DNA of 64,000 nucleotides from Candidatus Poribacteria bacterium (lineage in GTDB: Bacteria; Poribacteria; WGA-4E; GCA-2687025), in NCBI GenBank assembly GCA_018644665.1, contig JABGQA010000058.1:297893-361892 (forward strand), written 5' to 3'. A program made the position numbers and the translations under genes. Shown here piece by piece: positions 1 through 8,996 of the stretch. A model generated the notes under the pieces. That model was not told the origin of the DNA, did not search any database, and was given only the letters and a program-made list of their open reading frames with translations. Within the stretch, counting starts at the first letter, position 1. Every line of letters starts with the position of its first letter.

Positions 1-378
1 GGCATGGACAGCGTCGTGCGGGTGTGGGACGCGGAAACGGGAGAAGCGCTCCGACGACTCGAAGGACACACGGGATACGTCGAGAGCGTTTCGTGGTCGC
101 CCGACGGACGCCTCCTCGCATCCGGCGGCATGGACAGCGTCGTGCGGGTGTGGGACGCGGAAACGGGAGAAGCGCTCCGACGACTCGAAGGACACACGGG
201 ATACGTCGAGAGCGTTTCGTGGTCGCCCGACGGACGCCTCCTCGCATCCGGCGGCATGGACAGCGTCGTGCGGGTGTGGGACGCGGAAACGGGAGAAGCG
301 CTCCGACAACTCGAAGGACACACGGGATACCTCGAGAGCGTTTCGTGGTCGCCAGACGGACGCCTCCTCACATCCAGC
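1..378 (+). repeat. Near-identical tandem 126-bp WD40-encoding repeats
   Basis: Units of 126 bp (42 codons) begin at 1, 127 and 253. Units 1 and 2 are identical in the window and unit 3 differs at a handful of positions. A fourth unit from 379 is clearly related but diverged. Such nucleotide identity implies recent expansion or homogenisation of one propeller blade. The array is cut by the window edge, so copy number is unknown. Confidence 0.9.
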
Positions 379-3188
379 GGAGACGACAAGGTCGTGCGGG
401 TGTGGGACGCGGAAACGGGAGAAGCGCTCCGACGGCTCGAAGGACACGAAGGCTGTGTAGACAGCGCGTCGTGGTCGGCGGACGGCTGGTCGATCGCGTC
501 TGGCGGGCGTGACGATGTCGTCCGCGTGTGGGAGGCCGCGACGGGCAATCCCCTCCACGAACTCACGGGACACTCCGGCGATGTCGGGACCGTCTCTTGG
601 TCGCCGGGCGGGCGCATCCTCGCGTCCGGTGCCGACGACGCGTCAATACGTCTGTGGGATGCTCAGAGCGGGTCGCTGCTCAGAACGCTGGAGGGCCACA
701 CAGGGCCGGTAACCAGCGTGCACTGGTCGTCCGACGGCCGGATGCTGGTCTCGTCCTCGATGGATGGAACGCACCGGCTGTGGCGGACGGACAGGTGGGA
801 AGCGGCCCTCTGCCTTCGGGGAGTTGGCTTCGCGGGGCCGTTTGCCACGGACTACCGGGCGTTCCAGGCGGACGCGCCAACGCTCGCCTTGCCTGGGCCC
901 GACCAGGCAGGGCGGCTGGGCATCGTGGTGTACGATCTGGACGTAGACGTGTTGTTGGCGCGCGCGGCCGACAGCGCGCCGTCGTCCGTTCACTACACCA
1001 ATGCGAAGGTCGTCCTGGTCGGCGACACGGGCGTGGGGAAGACCGGTCTCGGGTACGTCCTTGCGGGCGAGGGATACAGGAAGACCGACTCGACCCAGAA
1101 GCGGAACGTATGGACGTTCGCGCTCGACGAGATCGAGGAGGAGGGCACACTCCTCGAAACGCGCGAGACGCTGCTGTGGGATCTGCCGGGGCAGCCGGGG
1201 TACCGACTCGTGAACCAGCTCTCGTTGCGCGAGGTCGCCGTGGGCCTCGTCGTCATTGACGCGCGGAGCGAGACGGACCCGTTCGCGGGGGTCGCCTACT
1301 GGGCCAAGGCGCTGGACCGCGCCCGCGCGACTCTCGGCTCCGCGGCCCCTCCGCTGACGACGCATCTCGTCGCCGCGCGGATGGACCGCGGCGGGCTGGC
1401 GGCGAGCCCTGCGAGGATCGACCAGGAGCGCAAGGGCCACGGCTTTGCCGAGTATTTCGAGACCAGCGCGATGGAGGGCGATGGCGTCGAGGGACTGGCG
1501 GAGGCGATCGGCCGTTCGATCGACTGGGACGCGATGCCGAAGGTCACGTCGACGGAGTTGTTCCGGCGCATCCAGACGTTCCTAGTGGCGCGCAAGGCGG
1601 CCGGGCAGATTCTCTGCACGGAGGAGGAACTGTACCGCGCCTTCGTGGAGTCGAGCGACGACGACGCGGGCGACCCGCAGCGCGAGTTCGGGATCTGCAT
1701 CGGCCTCGTGGAGGGTCGCGGTCTCATCAAACGGCTCAGCTTTGGCGGGCTGGTGCTGCTCCAGCCGGAGTACCTGGACGCGTACGCCTCCTCAATCGTG
1801 AACGCTGCACGAGCGGAGCCGGACGGCATGGGCTGCGTGCTGGAGGAGGACGTGCAACGAGGCGGCTTCGACATCCCAAGCGATGTCCGCGTCGACGATG
1901 CGGAGCAGGAGAAGCTGCTGCTCGCGGCGACGATCGAAGGTCTCCTCCAGCACGAGGCGGCGCTACGTGAACACGCGGACGACGGCACGTACCTAGTGTT
2001 CCCGTCCGAATTGACCCGAGAGCGGCCGACAATGCGGGCGCCAGAACACCGAGCGCTCACGTTCGCCTTCGACGGGCCGGTCGACAACATCTACGCCGCC
2101 CTTGCGGTCCGTCTGGCGCACAGCGGCGTGTTTGCCGCCCACGAAATGTGGCAGAACGCCGCGACATACAGGGCCAGCCACGGCGGGCCATGCGGCATGT
2201 ACCTCGACGAGACGGACGAAGGCTCCGGCGCGATCACGCTGTTCTTCGAGGACACAACATCGGAGGCCGCGCAGCTCGACTTCGAGAAGTACGTCGAGCG
2301 TCATCTGGAGGCGAGGGCGCTCCGCGACACCGTCGTCCGGACGCGCCACTACGCCTGTGCTGCGTGCGGTGTCGCACTCACCGACCAACAGGTCGAGGCG
2401 AATCGGGCGCGCGGCAGCGTATCGACCCGTGCCCGGGGTGCCGGGCGGAGATCTCGGTGCTGGACGGCACGGAACGGCTGGAACAGGAACACACGTCCCG
2501 CGTGCCTGAGATGGACAAGGCGGCCGGTGAGCAGAGGGACGCCGCAGCCGACGTGGCCGCGGCCGTCGGCGAGGTGCAGTCGCAGCGCTTCCGTGACTGG
2601 GTCGGGGCCGATGCCGCGACCCTCGCCGTGGTCTTCACCGACATCGCCAACTCCACGCACGCGGGCGTCAGCGCGGGAGATGAAGCCTTCGACCCGATCC
2701 GGCGGGACCACCTGCAGTGGTATGAGACGCTCATTGAGCGGCACAAGGGGAGGCTCATCAAGACGAAGGGGGACGGGGTCATCGCGGCGTTTCGCGTTGC
2801 GTGGGACGCGCTCAGCTTCGCGCTGGCGGCGCACGACGACCCCGGGCATGGCTTGGAGATACGCGCCGGCATCCATGTAGGGGCAGTGCGCGTTGACGGA
2901 GAGGACGTATCGGCGAATTCGGTCGCGCTGTGCGCGCGGATCGAGAGCTACGCCAAGCCGGGCGAGATCTGGACAAGCGACCGCGTCAAGGAAGACGTGG
3001 ACCTGGAGAAGGCCGCCCGCCACGCGCATCTGGAGTGGCGAAAGCACCGCGGCCAGCGCCTCAAGGGCTTCCCGGAGCTACGGCTACTGTGGTCCGTGGA
3101 CACGCGTCGCCCGCCGGCGCCGGAGACGCAACCTGACCGACCGCCCGGTATGTGGCGCCGCGTGTGGCGGTGGTTCGTCGGCCCGTAG
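1..3188 (+). CDS. WD40 repeat / Roc-like GTPase / zinc ribbon / class III nucleotide cyclase protein (5' partial, frameshifted)
   Basis: The gene enters from the left edge. Seven WD40 blades are visible, followed by a Ras/Roc-type GTPase: P-loop GDTGVGKT at 1021-1044, G3 as DLPGQ, a G4-like ARMD and G5 ETSA. A COR-like helical region comes next. A zinc ribbon starts with CAAC in frame 1 (about 2356-2367) and finishes with CPGC in frame 3 (about 2430-2441), so one base appears to be missing between about 2403 and 2432. Frame 3 then encodes a class III cyclase domain to the stop at 3188, with VFTDIANST, the GDG metal motif and a retained transition-state Arg; the usual Asn of NxAxR is Ala. I infer a soluble sensor-GTPase-cyclase that makes a cyclic nucleotide. 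As read, the frame breaks before the cyclase. Domain calls are firm; intactness is not. Confidence 0.8.
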
Positions 3189-3253
3189 GGCTAGGACGGT
3201 CCAACCGCGCAATCGCCGACAACGGCCATGTCCAAAGCCACGCAGGCGGCCGC

Positions 3254-4237
3254 CTAGCGGTACGGGTCGAATTCCATGAACGCGTCGAGCATGATCTGCT
3301 TCTTCTCGGGCGCGACTCCAATCGCGGCGCCGTCGCCGTAGTCCGAGAGGATGAAGCCGCCCTGCGGCATGCTCCAGCACTCCAGGAGCAAGCGCGCCTC
3401 CTCGCGGATGGCGGCAGCGTCCTCGAACGGCAGCGTGTGTTGGATGTCGCAGAGCGACTCGAAGCATATGCGCCCCGCGAAGCGCTCGCCGCTGTCCTTG
3501 ATGCCCAACGCACGCGGCTGCTGTAGATTGATGACGTCGCAGCCGATGTCGATAAGGCTGTCGATGATGCCGTCGACCTTCCCGCACGAGTGCATCCATA
3601 CGTGCCAGCCGTGGGCGCGCATCGCGTCGAACAGCCGCTTGTAGCGCGGACGGAAGAACTGGTCCCAGTGGTCGGGACGGACGAACGTGGCGCGCTCGGT
3701 GCCCCAGTCGTCCGTGAAGCTGAAGCCGTGGATCTGCCCCGGGAAGCGCCGGCCAATGTTCTCAATCACGCCAAGCCCGAACTCCATGATCCGGTCGGCG
3801 AGTTCCTCCATACGGGGCGTGTCCAGATACAGCCCGGACAGCACGTTCTCGAAGCCGTGGAGCGAATGCATGCGCTCGAACAGCAGCATGAAGAAGCCGG
3901 TCGTGACGTACTTCCCGTCGGAGCCCTCGAAGCGCGCCTCCATGCCCTCGTAGAACTTCGGGTCGTCGGCGTCCGGCCACGCGTATGCGTCCCATGCGGA
4001 CAGGTCGGCAAGCGGGTGCCCTTTGACCTGGCCCATGTTGGGTTGATCCGGCGACCGCGCCCACAGGCATCCCCATTCGTCGAGCGTTTCCGTCAGACGT
4101 CGGTCGCCCGTGCCAGTCTGGTTCCAGCCGACGCCGTACGTGTCGTCCAAGCCCAGCCCGCCGAACCGCATGGGCAGCCGGTCGGGCGTCTCGAACTCAA
4201 TGGCGCGGCGCACCACCTCGTAGGATGACATGGCCAT
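3254..4237 (-). CDS. Uroporphyrinogen decarboxylase (URO-D) family protein
   Basis: This 327-residue protein has the URO-D/methyltransferase-like TIM-barrel pattern: an N-terminal EFETPDRLPMRFGG segment, a central FSFTDDWGTERATF, the HSCGKVDGIIDSLIDIG block and a C-terminal Gly-rich ILSDYG segment. I chose the ATG at 4237 because GGAGGGAG lies just upstream and the family normally starts a few residues before the PDR motif; the upstream in-frame extension looks non-coding. The family includes haem-pathway decarboxylases and many cobalamin-dependent methyltransferase-type enzymes. Nothing here shows it is the haem enzyme, and its paralogue next door argues for a catabolic or methyl-transfer role. 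It is divergent from the gene at 4460. Confidence 0.85.
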   Translation of the reverse strand: MAMSSYEVVRRAIEFETPDRLPMRFGGLGLDDTYGVGWNQTGTGDRRLTETLDEWGCLWARSPDQPNMGQVKGHPLADLSAWDAYAWPDADDPKFYEGMEARFEGSDGKYVTTGFFMLLFERMHSLHGFENVLSGLYLDTPRMEELADRIMEFGLGVIENIGRRFPGQIHGFSFTDDWGTERATFVRPDHWDQFFRPRYKRLFDAMRAHGWHVWMHSCGKVDGIIDSLIDIGCDVINLQQPRALGIKDSGERFAGRICFESLCDIQHTLPFEDAAAIREEARLLLECWSMPQGGFILSDYGDGAAIGVAPEKKQIMLDAFMEFDPYR

Positions 4238-4459
4238 GGTCGTCTCTCCCTCCGTGCCGTCGCGCCGTGCGCGAGGAGCGTGTCGGGCCTCTTGCGAGAG
4301 TATGACCACCCTCGACCGCGGGTCACAGGGCCCCGGCGCGATTCCGCGCGGGGTGATGGTCTTGTCCTCGCCGCGGGGCGTCCCGGATGATGGCGCGGCA
4401 CGAGGCTAGGAAGATTCGCGCCAGTCGGCGGGCTCGCGCGGAAGAACAGGAAGGCGACC

Positions 4460-5404
4460 ATGCTGGGCAGGGAACGAGTGCTGGCGGCGTTCGCGCACGA
4501 GGAAGCCGACCGCGTGCCGAGAACCATCTGGATGTTCCGCGAGGACGTGCGCGAGGCGGTCGCCGAGAGACACGGCAGCGTGGACGCGTTCTTCGACTTC
4601 CTCGACATCGACTCGTTCCAGACGTTCCCGTCGAAAGGCATGTGGCCCGGCGGCGTGGGCGGCATCGACGACGCCCTGGACGCCACGCTGACCGACCCCG
4701 ATGACGAGGACATCTACCGCGCCATACGCCACGATGTCGAGTTCCAGAAGGGGCAGAAGGGCCGGGCGGTTTTCTGCCAGACACCCGGCGTCTTCGAGAC
4801 GAGCAACGGCGTGCTGGGCATCGAGAACTCGCTGACCTTGCTCGCGATGGAGCCGGACAAATGCCATGCGCTGTACGAGAAGATCGCGCGATGGGCGGCG
4901 ATCTACGCACGCAACTGCCTGGATGTCGGCGTGGACATCGTCCACATCTCGGATGACTGGGGCGAGAACGAACGCATGATGATGCGCCCCGAGGTGTGGC
5001 GTGAGCACATCTACCCCACCGAGTCGATCACCGTCGAGGCGGCACGATCCGCCGGGGGATGTGTGTCGGTACACTGCGACGGGTACTTCTACGACGTGCT
5101 CGACGACCTGGTAGAGATGGGCGTGCAGTGCGTGCACCCAGTGCAGCAGTCGGCCGGCATGGACGTGGCCAAGTTCAAGCGCGAATATGCCGGACGGCTC
5201 GCCCTCTACGGCGGCCTGGACATACGCCACACGCTCCCGCGCGGGACCCTACAGGAGCTCGAGGACGAGGTGCGCGACCTGTTCCGCACCATGAAGCCGG
5301 GAGGCGGGTTCGTGTTCTGCACGGCGCACACGGTCCAGCCGGACACGACGCTGGAGCGCGTCGAACTCGCGTACCGCGTCGCCGACGAAGAGAGCACGTA
5401 CTGA
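4460..5404 (+). CDS. Uroporphyrinogen decarboxylase (URO-D) family protein
   Basis: This 314-residue protein starts MLGRERVLAAFAHEEADRVP, the classic start of non-haem URO-D family members, with an AGGAAGG ribosome-binding site 4 bases upstream. It carries HISDDWGENERMMM and a VHCDGYFYDVLDDLVEMG block parallel to the paralogue at 3254. The two genes are divergently transcribed from a 222-base intergenic region that must hold both promoters. Substrate cannot be deduced; cobamide-dependent methyl transfer or degradation of a methylated osmolyte are possibilities from family knowledge only. Confidence 0.85.
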   Translation: MLGRERVLAAFAHEEADRVPRTIWMFREDVREAVAERHGSVDAFFDFLDIDSFQTFPSKGMWPGGVGGIDDALDATLTDPDDEDIYRAIRHDVEFQKGQKGRAVFCQTPGVFETSNGVLGIENSLTLLAMEPDKCHALYEKIARWAAIYARNCLDVGVDIVHISDDWGENERMMMRPEVWREHIYPTESITVEAARSAGGCVSVHCDGYFYDVLDDLVEMGVQCVHPVQQSAGMDVAKFKREYAGRLALYGGLDIRHTLPRGTLQELEDEVRDLFRTMKPGGGFVFCTAHTVQPDTTLERVELAYRVADEESTY

Positions 5405-5435
5405 CCCGGCCGCGGCTGCAACGTCGGAGTTCTCG

Positions 5436-6338
5436 GTGAAGTCATTCGCGCCGGGCGTCCTCGAACGCCAGAAGATCCCGATGGCCATCGTCCGAGCGGT
5501 CGGCCACGTGGGCGAGCTGAAGGGTCGGCTCGCCCTCCACCGGCACACGCGCGGCGACGCCCTCTTGGCGCTGGCTGCGGAACGGCCCACCATCCGGCCC
5601 CTGCCGCCCCACGCGGCCCCGACGCCGGACTACATCCTGCAGGTCCACGCCGACGTGTGCGCCGACACCACGCGTCCCGCCGGGCGCTGGAGACCCAGCG
5701 ACGGCGTGGAGGACGGCCTCGACGGCATGCTCGCGTCCCGACAGCAGTTCCGCCCGCCGGCCGCGGCGGACGTGGAGGAACTCATCACGACGCTGTGCGC
5801 CACGTACCGCGCGCGCGTCGCCGCCGACGACGCCGAGCCCCTGTTCGCCCTCGGGGCTTTCACGCTCGACTTCCTGTGCGTGTGCCCGTTCGCCGAGGGC
5901 TCGGCGCGGGTCGGGTGGCGTGTCGCGGATGTAGTCCTTCGCGACCTCGGCTATGACGTGACCCGGTATGTCGGACTTGGCTCAGCCGTCGAGGACACGC
6001 TGCCGGCGTGTCAGGCCGCCTTCGAGGCGTCGACGAAGGGGTGGCACGCCGCGTGGCACGATCTCACGCCGTGGTGGGCGTACTTCCTCGCCACCCTCAC
6101 GCACACACACGAGGAACTCGACGCGCGTCTGGCGGCGATCCCACATGGGCGCGTGTTGAAGTCCGACACCGTTCGAAAGGCCATTGAGGAACTGCCTTCC
6201 CCGTTCTCGATCTCGGACCTGGAGCGCGCGTGCCCCGAGGTGAGCCGGCCTCTGATACGCCGGGTGATGAGCGAGATGAAGGGAACGCGTATCCGGCTCC
6301 TCGGGCGAGGGCCGCGAGCGCGCTGGGAGCGCATATAA
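5436..6338 (+). CDS. Fic-domain protein with degenerate catalytic motif
   Basis: The 300-residue protein follows the bacterial Fic layout: N-terminal GVLERQKIP...VGELKGRLAL, a helical core, then the Fic motif region and GWHAAWHDLTPWWAYFL, typical of the segment after the active site. A C-terminal winged-helix-like part (about residues 245-300, SISDLERACPEVSRPLIRRVM) fits a DNA-binding or regulatory tail. The canonical HPFxDGNGR is replaced by CPFAEGSAR: the catalytic His is Cys and GNG is GSA. The usual inhibitory S/TxxxE(G/N) motif is also not visible in the N-terminal half. I infer a catalytically dead or repurposed Fic protein. Start is the GTG at 5436, 31 bases after the URO-D stop, so co-transcription is possible. 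Confidence 0.75.
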   Translation: MKSFAPGVLERQKIPMAIVRAVGHVGELKGRLALHRHTRGDALLALAAERPTIRPLPPHAAPTPDYILQVHADVCADTTRPAGRWRPSDGVEDGLDGMLASRQQFRPPAAADVEELITTLCATYRARVAADDAEPLFALGAFTLDFLCVCPFAEGSARVGWRVADVVLRDLGYDVTRYVGLGSAVEDTLPACQAAFEASTKGWHAAWHDLTPWWAYFLATLTHTHEELDARLAAIPHGRVLKSDTVRKAIEELPSPFSISDLERACPEVSRPLIRRVMSEMKGTRIRLLGRGPRARWERI

Positions 6339-6564
6339 CACAGTACCACCTAATCTGATACTGGATCCCCAGTGCATTACCACTATAGGCGCTGTAACGC
6401 TGTCTACGACTGCGTCGCTCCGCCGATCCGCATCGTCGGAACGACGGCGTCACGACGATCGTATCACCCACCAAGCGCGCGCCGGTTGACGACGGTTGCA
6501 CGAGTACGCACAAGGCCGGCGAAGCCGCCGAATCCGCCATGCCCGCGTTCTGGAGAGGCGCACC

Positions 6565-7821
6565 GTGCGAGTGGTATTGAGCCCCATCCCGCGTCTTCCT
6601 TGGCGCGTGCAGCGCCTCGATGCCGACGGTCGTTGGCAGGGCGTTGAGATCCACGATCGCGGCCCGAGCATCGTGTCGTGCCTACGTCGCGCCTACCTGA
6701 TGATGGGTCACGACATCGCCTTCGAGCGCGTCAGCGCCGCGAGTGGCGAGGCGTTGCGATTCACTTGGCAGGGAGGCTGGGGACACGAGGCGGAGGCGAT
6801 CACGCCGCTGGATGCTGCAGCCTCGGCGTGCGAAGCGCTGGGCTTCTCTCACACGGCCCTGCGTGGCGAGTCTCACGAGGCCACGCTAGGCGCGATCGTC
6901 GCCAGTATCGACGCTGGGGTCCCGGCACTACTTGGGATGGACCGCGACTGGGAACTCGTCGTCGGCTACGACACGGCACCGCGGGAGTTCCTGTGCGATG
7001 TCTCTGGGTTCGAGCAGGCGACGGTCGGCGAGGAACTCCCCGCGCATCGTTCGGAAGACGAACTACGCGCGATAGCTATGCCAGTAGGCGACTGGTACGG
7101 CGCCACCTACGCGCCGGGCCAGGTTGCGCGAAACCCGGCGTTCGTTGTGCGCGGCAGGACGAGCCACGACGTATACGGCGAGATCTCTCTGGCCGTGCGA
7201 GCGCTGCGGTCGGTATGCGAGTCGACCCGATCCGGTCGCGCGGACACCCAACTGCGGCGTGACACCGGCTCCGACTTCCTGGGCGTGCGCGACACCGAGT
7301 TTGTCACGGGCGCCGACGCGATCCGCATCTGGGCCGGCCACGTCGCGGAACTCCCCGAGGCAACGCACGATTTCGGCGTCATCCACGCGAACGACACGAC
7401 GCTACGACTGCAGATAGAGCGCGGGCACGACGCGGCGAAGTACCTTGCGTGGGCGGCGGGCAACGCTCCCGACGCGATGCGTCCCCATCTCACCGACGCG
7501 CATTCCGCGTTGGCGGAGGCCGCGAACATCCCGCTGCCCGTCTGCGGCTGGACTTGCGACCTGCACACCGAAGACGACCTGCGGGAAGCCATCCGCACGG
7601 AGGCGTCCCTCGTGTACATCGTAGACGACGACAGGAGCGCCCTCCTCGGGAAGTTCGAAGCCAGGAGCAGGAGTTGCCCGTGGGGATACAGTGTGCTGCC
7701 GGAGCCGGACGAATTCGCCGCCGCCCGCGACGAGGTCGTGCACGGGCTCAGGCGCATCGCTGACCTGCGCGACATCGCTGTGACGGGGCTACGAGACGCA
7801 CTCGACGCTGAGTCGCAGTGA
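6565..7821 (+). CDS. BtrH-like / C39-peptidase-fold protein
   Basis: I recognise no named orthologue. The 418-residue protein has the layout of BtrH-N/C39-like proteins: an early Cys region (GPSIVSCLRRAYLMMGHDIAF), then GGWGHEAEAI, a papain-like middle with IDAGVPALLGMDRDWELVVGYD, and a helical C-terminal part. The middle resembles the two related proteins at 7930 and 34978 (IEAGLPVPAY... and VDAGLPVVTYD...). The GTG at 6565 is preferred because GGAGAGG lies 6 bases upstream; an in-frame ATG at 6496 has no visible site. It heads a same-strand cluster to 10079. The AT-richer stretch at 6336-6400 may hold its promoter. Function unknown; acyl transfer or peptide processing is possible from fold only. 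Confidence 0.6.
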   Translation: MRVVLSPIPRLPWRVQRLDADGRWQGVEIHDRGPSIVSCLRRAYLMMGHDIAFERVSAASGEALRFTWQGGWGHEAEAITPLDAAASACEALGFSHTALRGESHEATLGAIVASIDAGVPALLGMDRDWELVVGYDTAPREFLCDVSGFEQATVGEELPAHRSEDELRAIAMPVGDWYGATYAPGQVARNPAFVVRGRTSHDVYGEISLAVRALRSVCESTRSGRADTQLRRDTGSDFLGVRDTEFVTGADAIRIWAGHVAELPEATHDFGVIHANDTTLRLQIERGHDAAKYLAWAAGNAPDAMRPHLTDAHSALAEAANIPLPVCGWTCDLHTEDDLREAIRTEASLVYIVDDDRSALLGKFEARSRSCPWGYSVLPEPDEFAAARDEVVHGLRRIADLRDIAVTGLRDALDAESQ

Positions 7822-7929
7822 GTCGCACTGCGGCCACGAGGGCAGGCAGATGCGATCGCCACGCAGCACGCCCGCCGTCGTGATGATGGCCTGCTGCTGT
7901 GCGCACTTGCCGCGACGAGCGATTTTGGG

Positions 7930-8832
7930 ATGAGGGAGACGATGAAGCCACTGAGCACCGCAACCGTCAGCCATGAGGGCGACACGGCGCTCATCCAGGG
8001 CCTCCCGACGTTCGGGTTCCCTGCCAAGATGAGCACGGACGTCGGCGCGCTGGAGGCGGCGTTGGCCGTCACGGAGCATCCGTACGACTATGCGCACGTC
8101 ATGGGAGTCTCAGGTCTCGCCTTCCGCACGCGCGCGTTCCGCGACGGTTGCTGACCCTCCGGCGCGGTCGGGGAATACCCCGACGAACAGCAGGCGGTGT
8201 CCGAGGCCACCGGCTGGCAGTTCCGCCCGGCGGACACGCCTGACATGGACAACCCTCACATCGAGCGGTACGCCGCTGGCGTGGTCGAGTCCATCGAGGC
8301 TGGGCTCCCCGTGCCCGCGTACGTTGGTGGGTGGAACGTCGGCGTGATATACGGCTACGAGGGAGATGGCAGCACGACGCTCGCACGCGGGTACTTCGGT
8401 GGCGAAGACCCGCGGAGCGTGGCCCTCAAGGACATGCCACCGTTCTTCGTCTTCCTCGGCGGCTACGACGACCCGCCGGCCGACATGGACGTGTTGCGGC
8501 GGACGTTGGAGATCGCCGTCGAGCACTGGCGCGAGGATGGCGGCGCCTGGAACGAGACGAAGTACGTGCACGGCAAGGCCGCGTACGACCGCTGGCTCGC
8601 CGCCCTGGACGATGTCGATTCCATACCGGTCGACGATCTGGCGGGCTTCCGGCACGTGAGCATGTGGACCTATGAAACCCTGTTCAACGCGCGCGAGGCG
8701 GCGGGTCAGTTCCTGCGGAGCCAGGCTCCAGTTCTCGACGGCGAAGCGCGCGACGCCGTGACGCGCGCGGCGGACTTCTACGAGGAGGAACACGCGCTCC
8801 TCATGGAGTCCCTCGGCCAAGGCAGCGCATGA
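7930..8832 (+). CDS. BtrH-like protein with in-frame TGA (candidate selenoprotein, or pseudogene)
   Basis: One frame codes from 7930 to 8832, interrupted only by TGA at 8152-8154 (codon 75). It aligns along its whole length with the BtrH-like domain of the sigma fusion at 34978: VGALEAALAVTEHPY against VGALEAAMAVTAHPY, MGVSGLAFR identical, KAAYDRW against QAAYDRW. The TGA falls exactly where that paralogue has Cys314 in WCPSSAVGE; here it reads C(TGA)PSGAVGE. A 7-bp hairpin begins 13 bases after the TGA, and the organism uses selenocysteine (formate dehydrogenase at 21002). Sec at a Cys position is therefore plausible. A nonsense mutation or sequencing error remains possible, especially as the C-terminus also looks broken. 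The first Cys of the paralogue (FCTYVG) is Ser here. Starts at 7930 or 7942 are equally arguable. Confidence 0.65.
8167..8184 (+). promoter_or_regulatory. Stem-loop just after in-frame TGA (possible SECIS)
   Basis: GTCGGGG and CCCCGAC pair perfectly around the loop AATA. The loop begins 20 bases past the TGA at 8152-8154, inside the spacing used by bacterial SECIS hairpins. The loop lacks the G usually found in its first two bases unless the closing G-C pair opens. Support is therefore partial. Confidence 0.4.
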
Positions 8833-8972
8833 ACCGGTTCGGCGGCGTTGAGGCCGACGGCTGGGCGCGCGAGGGCCTGGCGCGTGAACGCGCCGTGCTG
8901 GCCCACGCCGCGGCATTGGAGGAGCAGGCAATCACCGCGATCGAGCAAGCGCTGGCGGCAATGGACCGCTAG
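8829..8972 (+). CDS. Small ORF matching the missing C-terminus of the BtrH-like protein
   Basis: This 47-residue frame starts with an ATG that overlaps the previous stop (ATGA). Its sequence LARERAVLAHAAALEEQ...AIEQALAAMDR lines up with the last helix of the sigma-BtrH fusion at 34978 (LRAVLEQAAEMEAS...ELERAVALLDG). It is thus the C-terminal piece of the same ancestral protein in the -1 frame. It may be a genuine translationally coupled split, a frameshift error, or decay. It is too short to judge function alone. Confidence 0.5.
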   Translation: MNRFGGVEADGWAREGLARERAVLAHAAALEEQAITAIEQALAAMDR

Positions 8973-8996
8973 CGCAGCGGCAGGAAGAGGGTAGAC

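Noticed and set aside
1..504. CRISPR-like or satellite repeat
   Set aside because: The 126-base period equals one 42-residue WD40 blade inside an open frame, with no spacers.
643..1440. Long antisense open frames in this GC-rich DNA
   Set aside because: Arg/Pro/Ala-rich shadow reading frames opposite well-supported domains; no family features.
2403..2432. Programmed -1 frameshift in the WD40/cyclase gene
   Set aside because: No slippery heptamer or downstream structure was evident; a simple base loss explains it.
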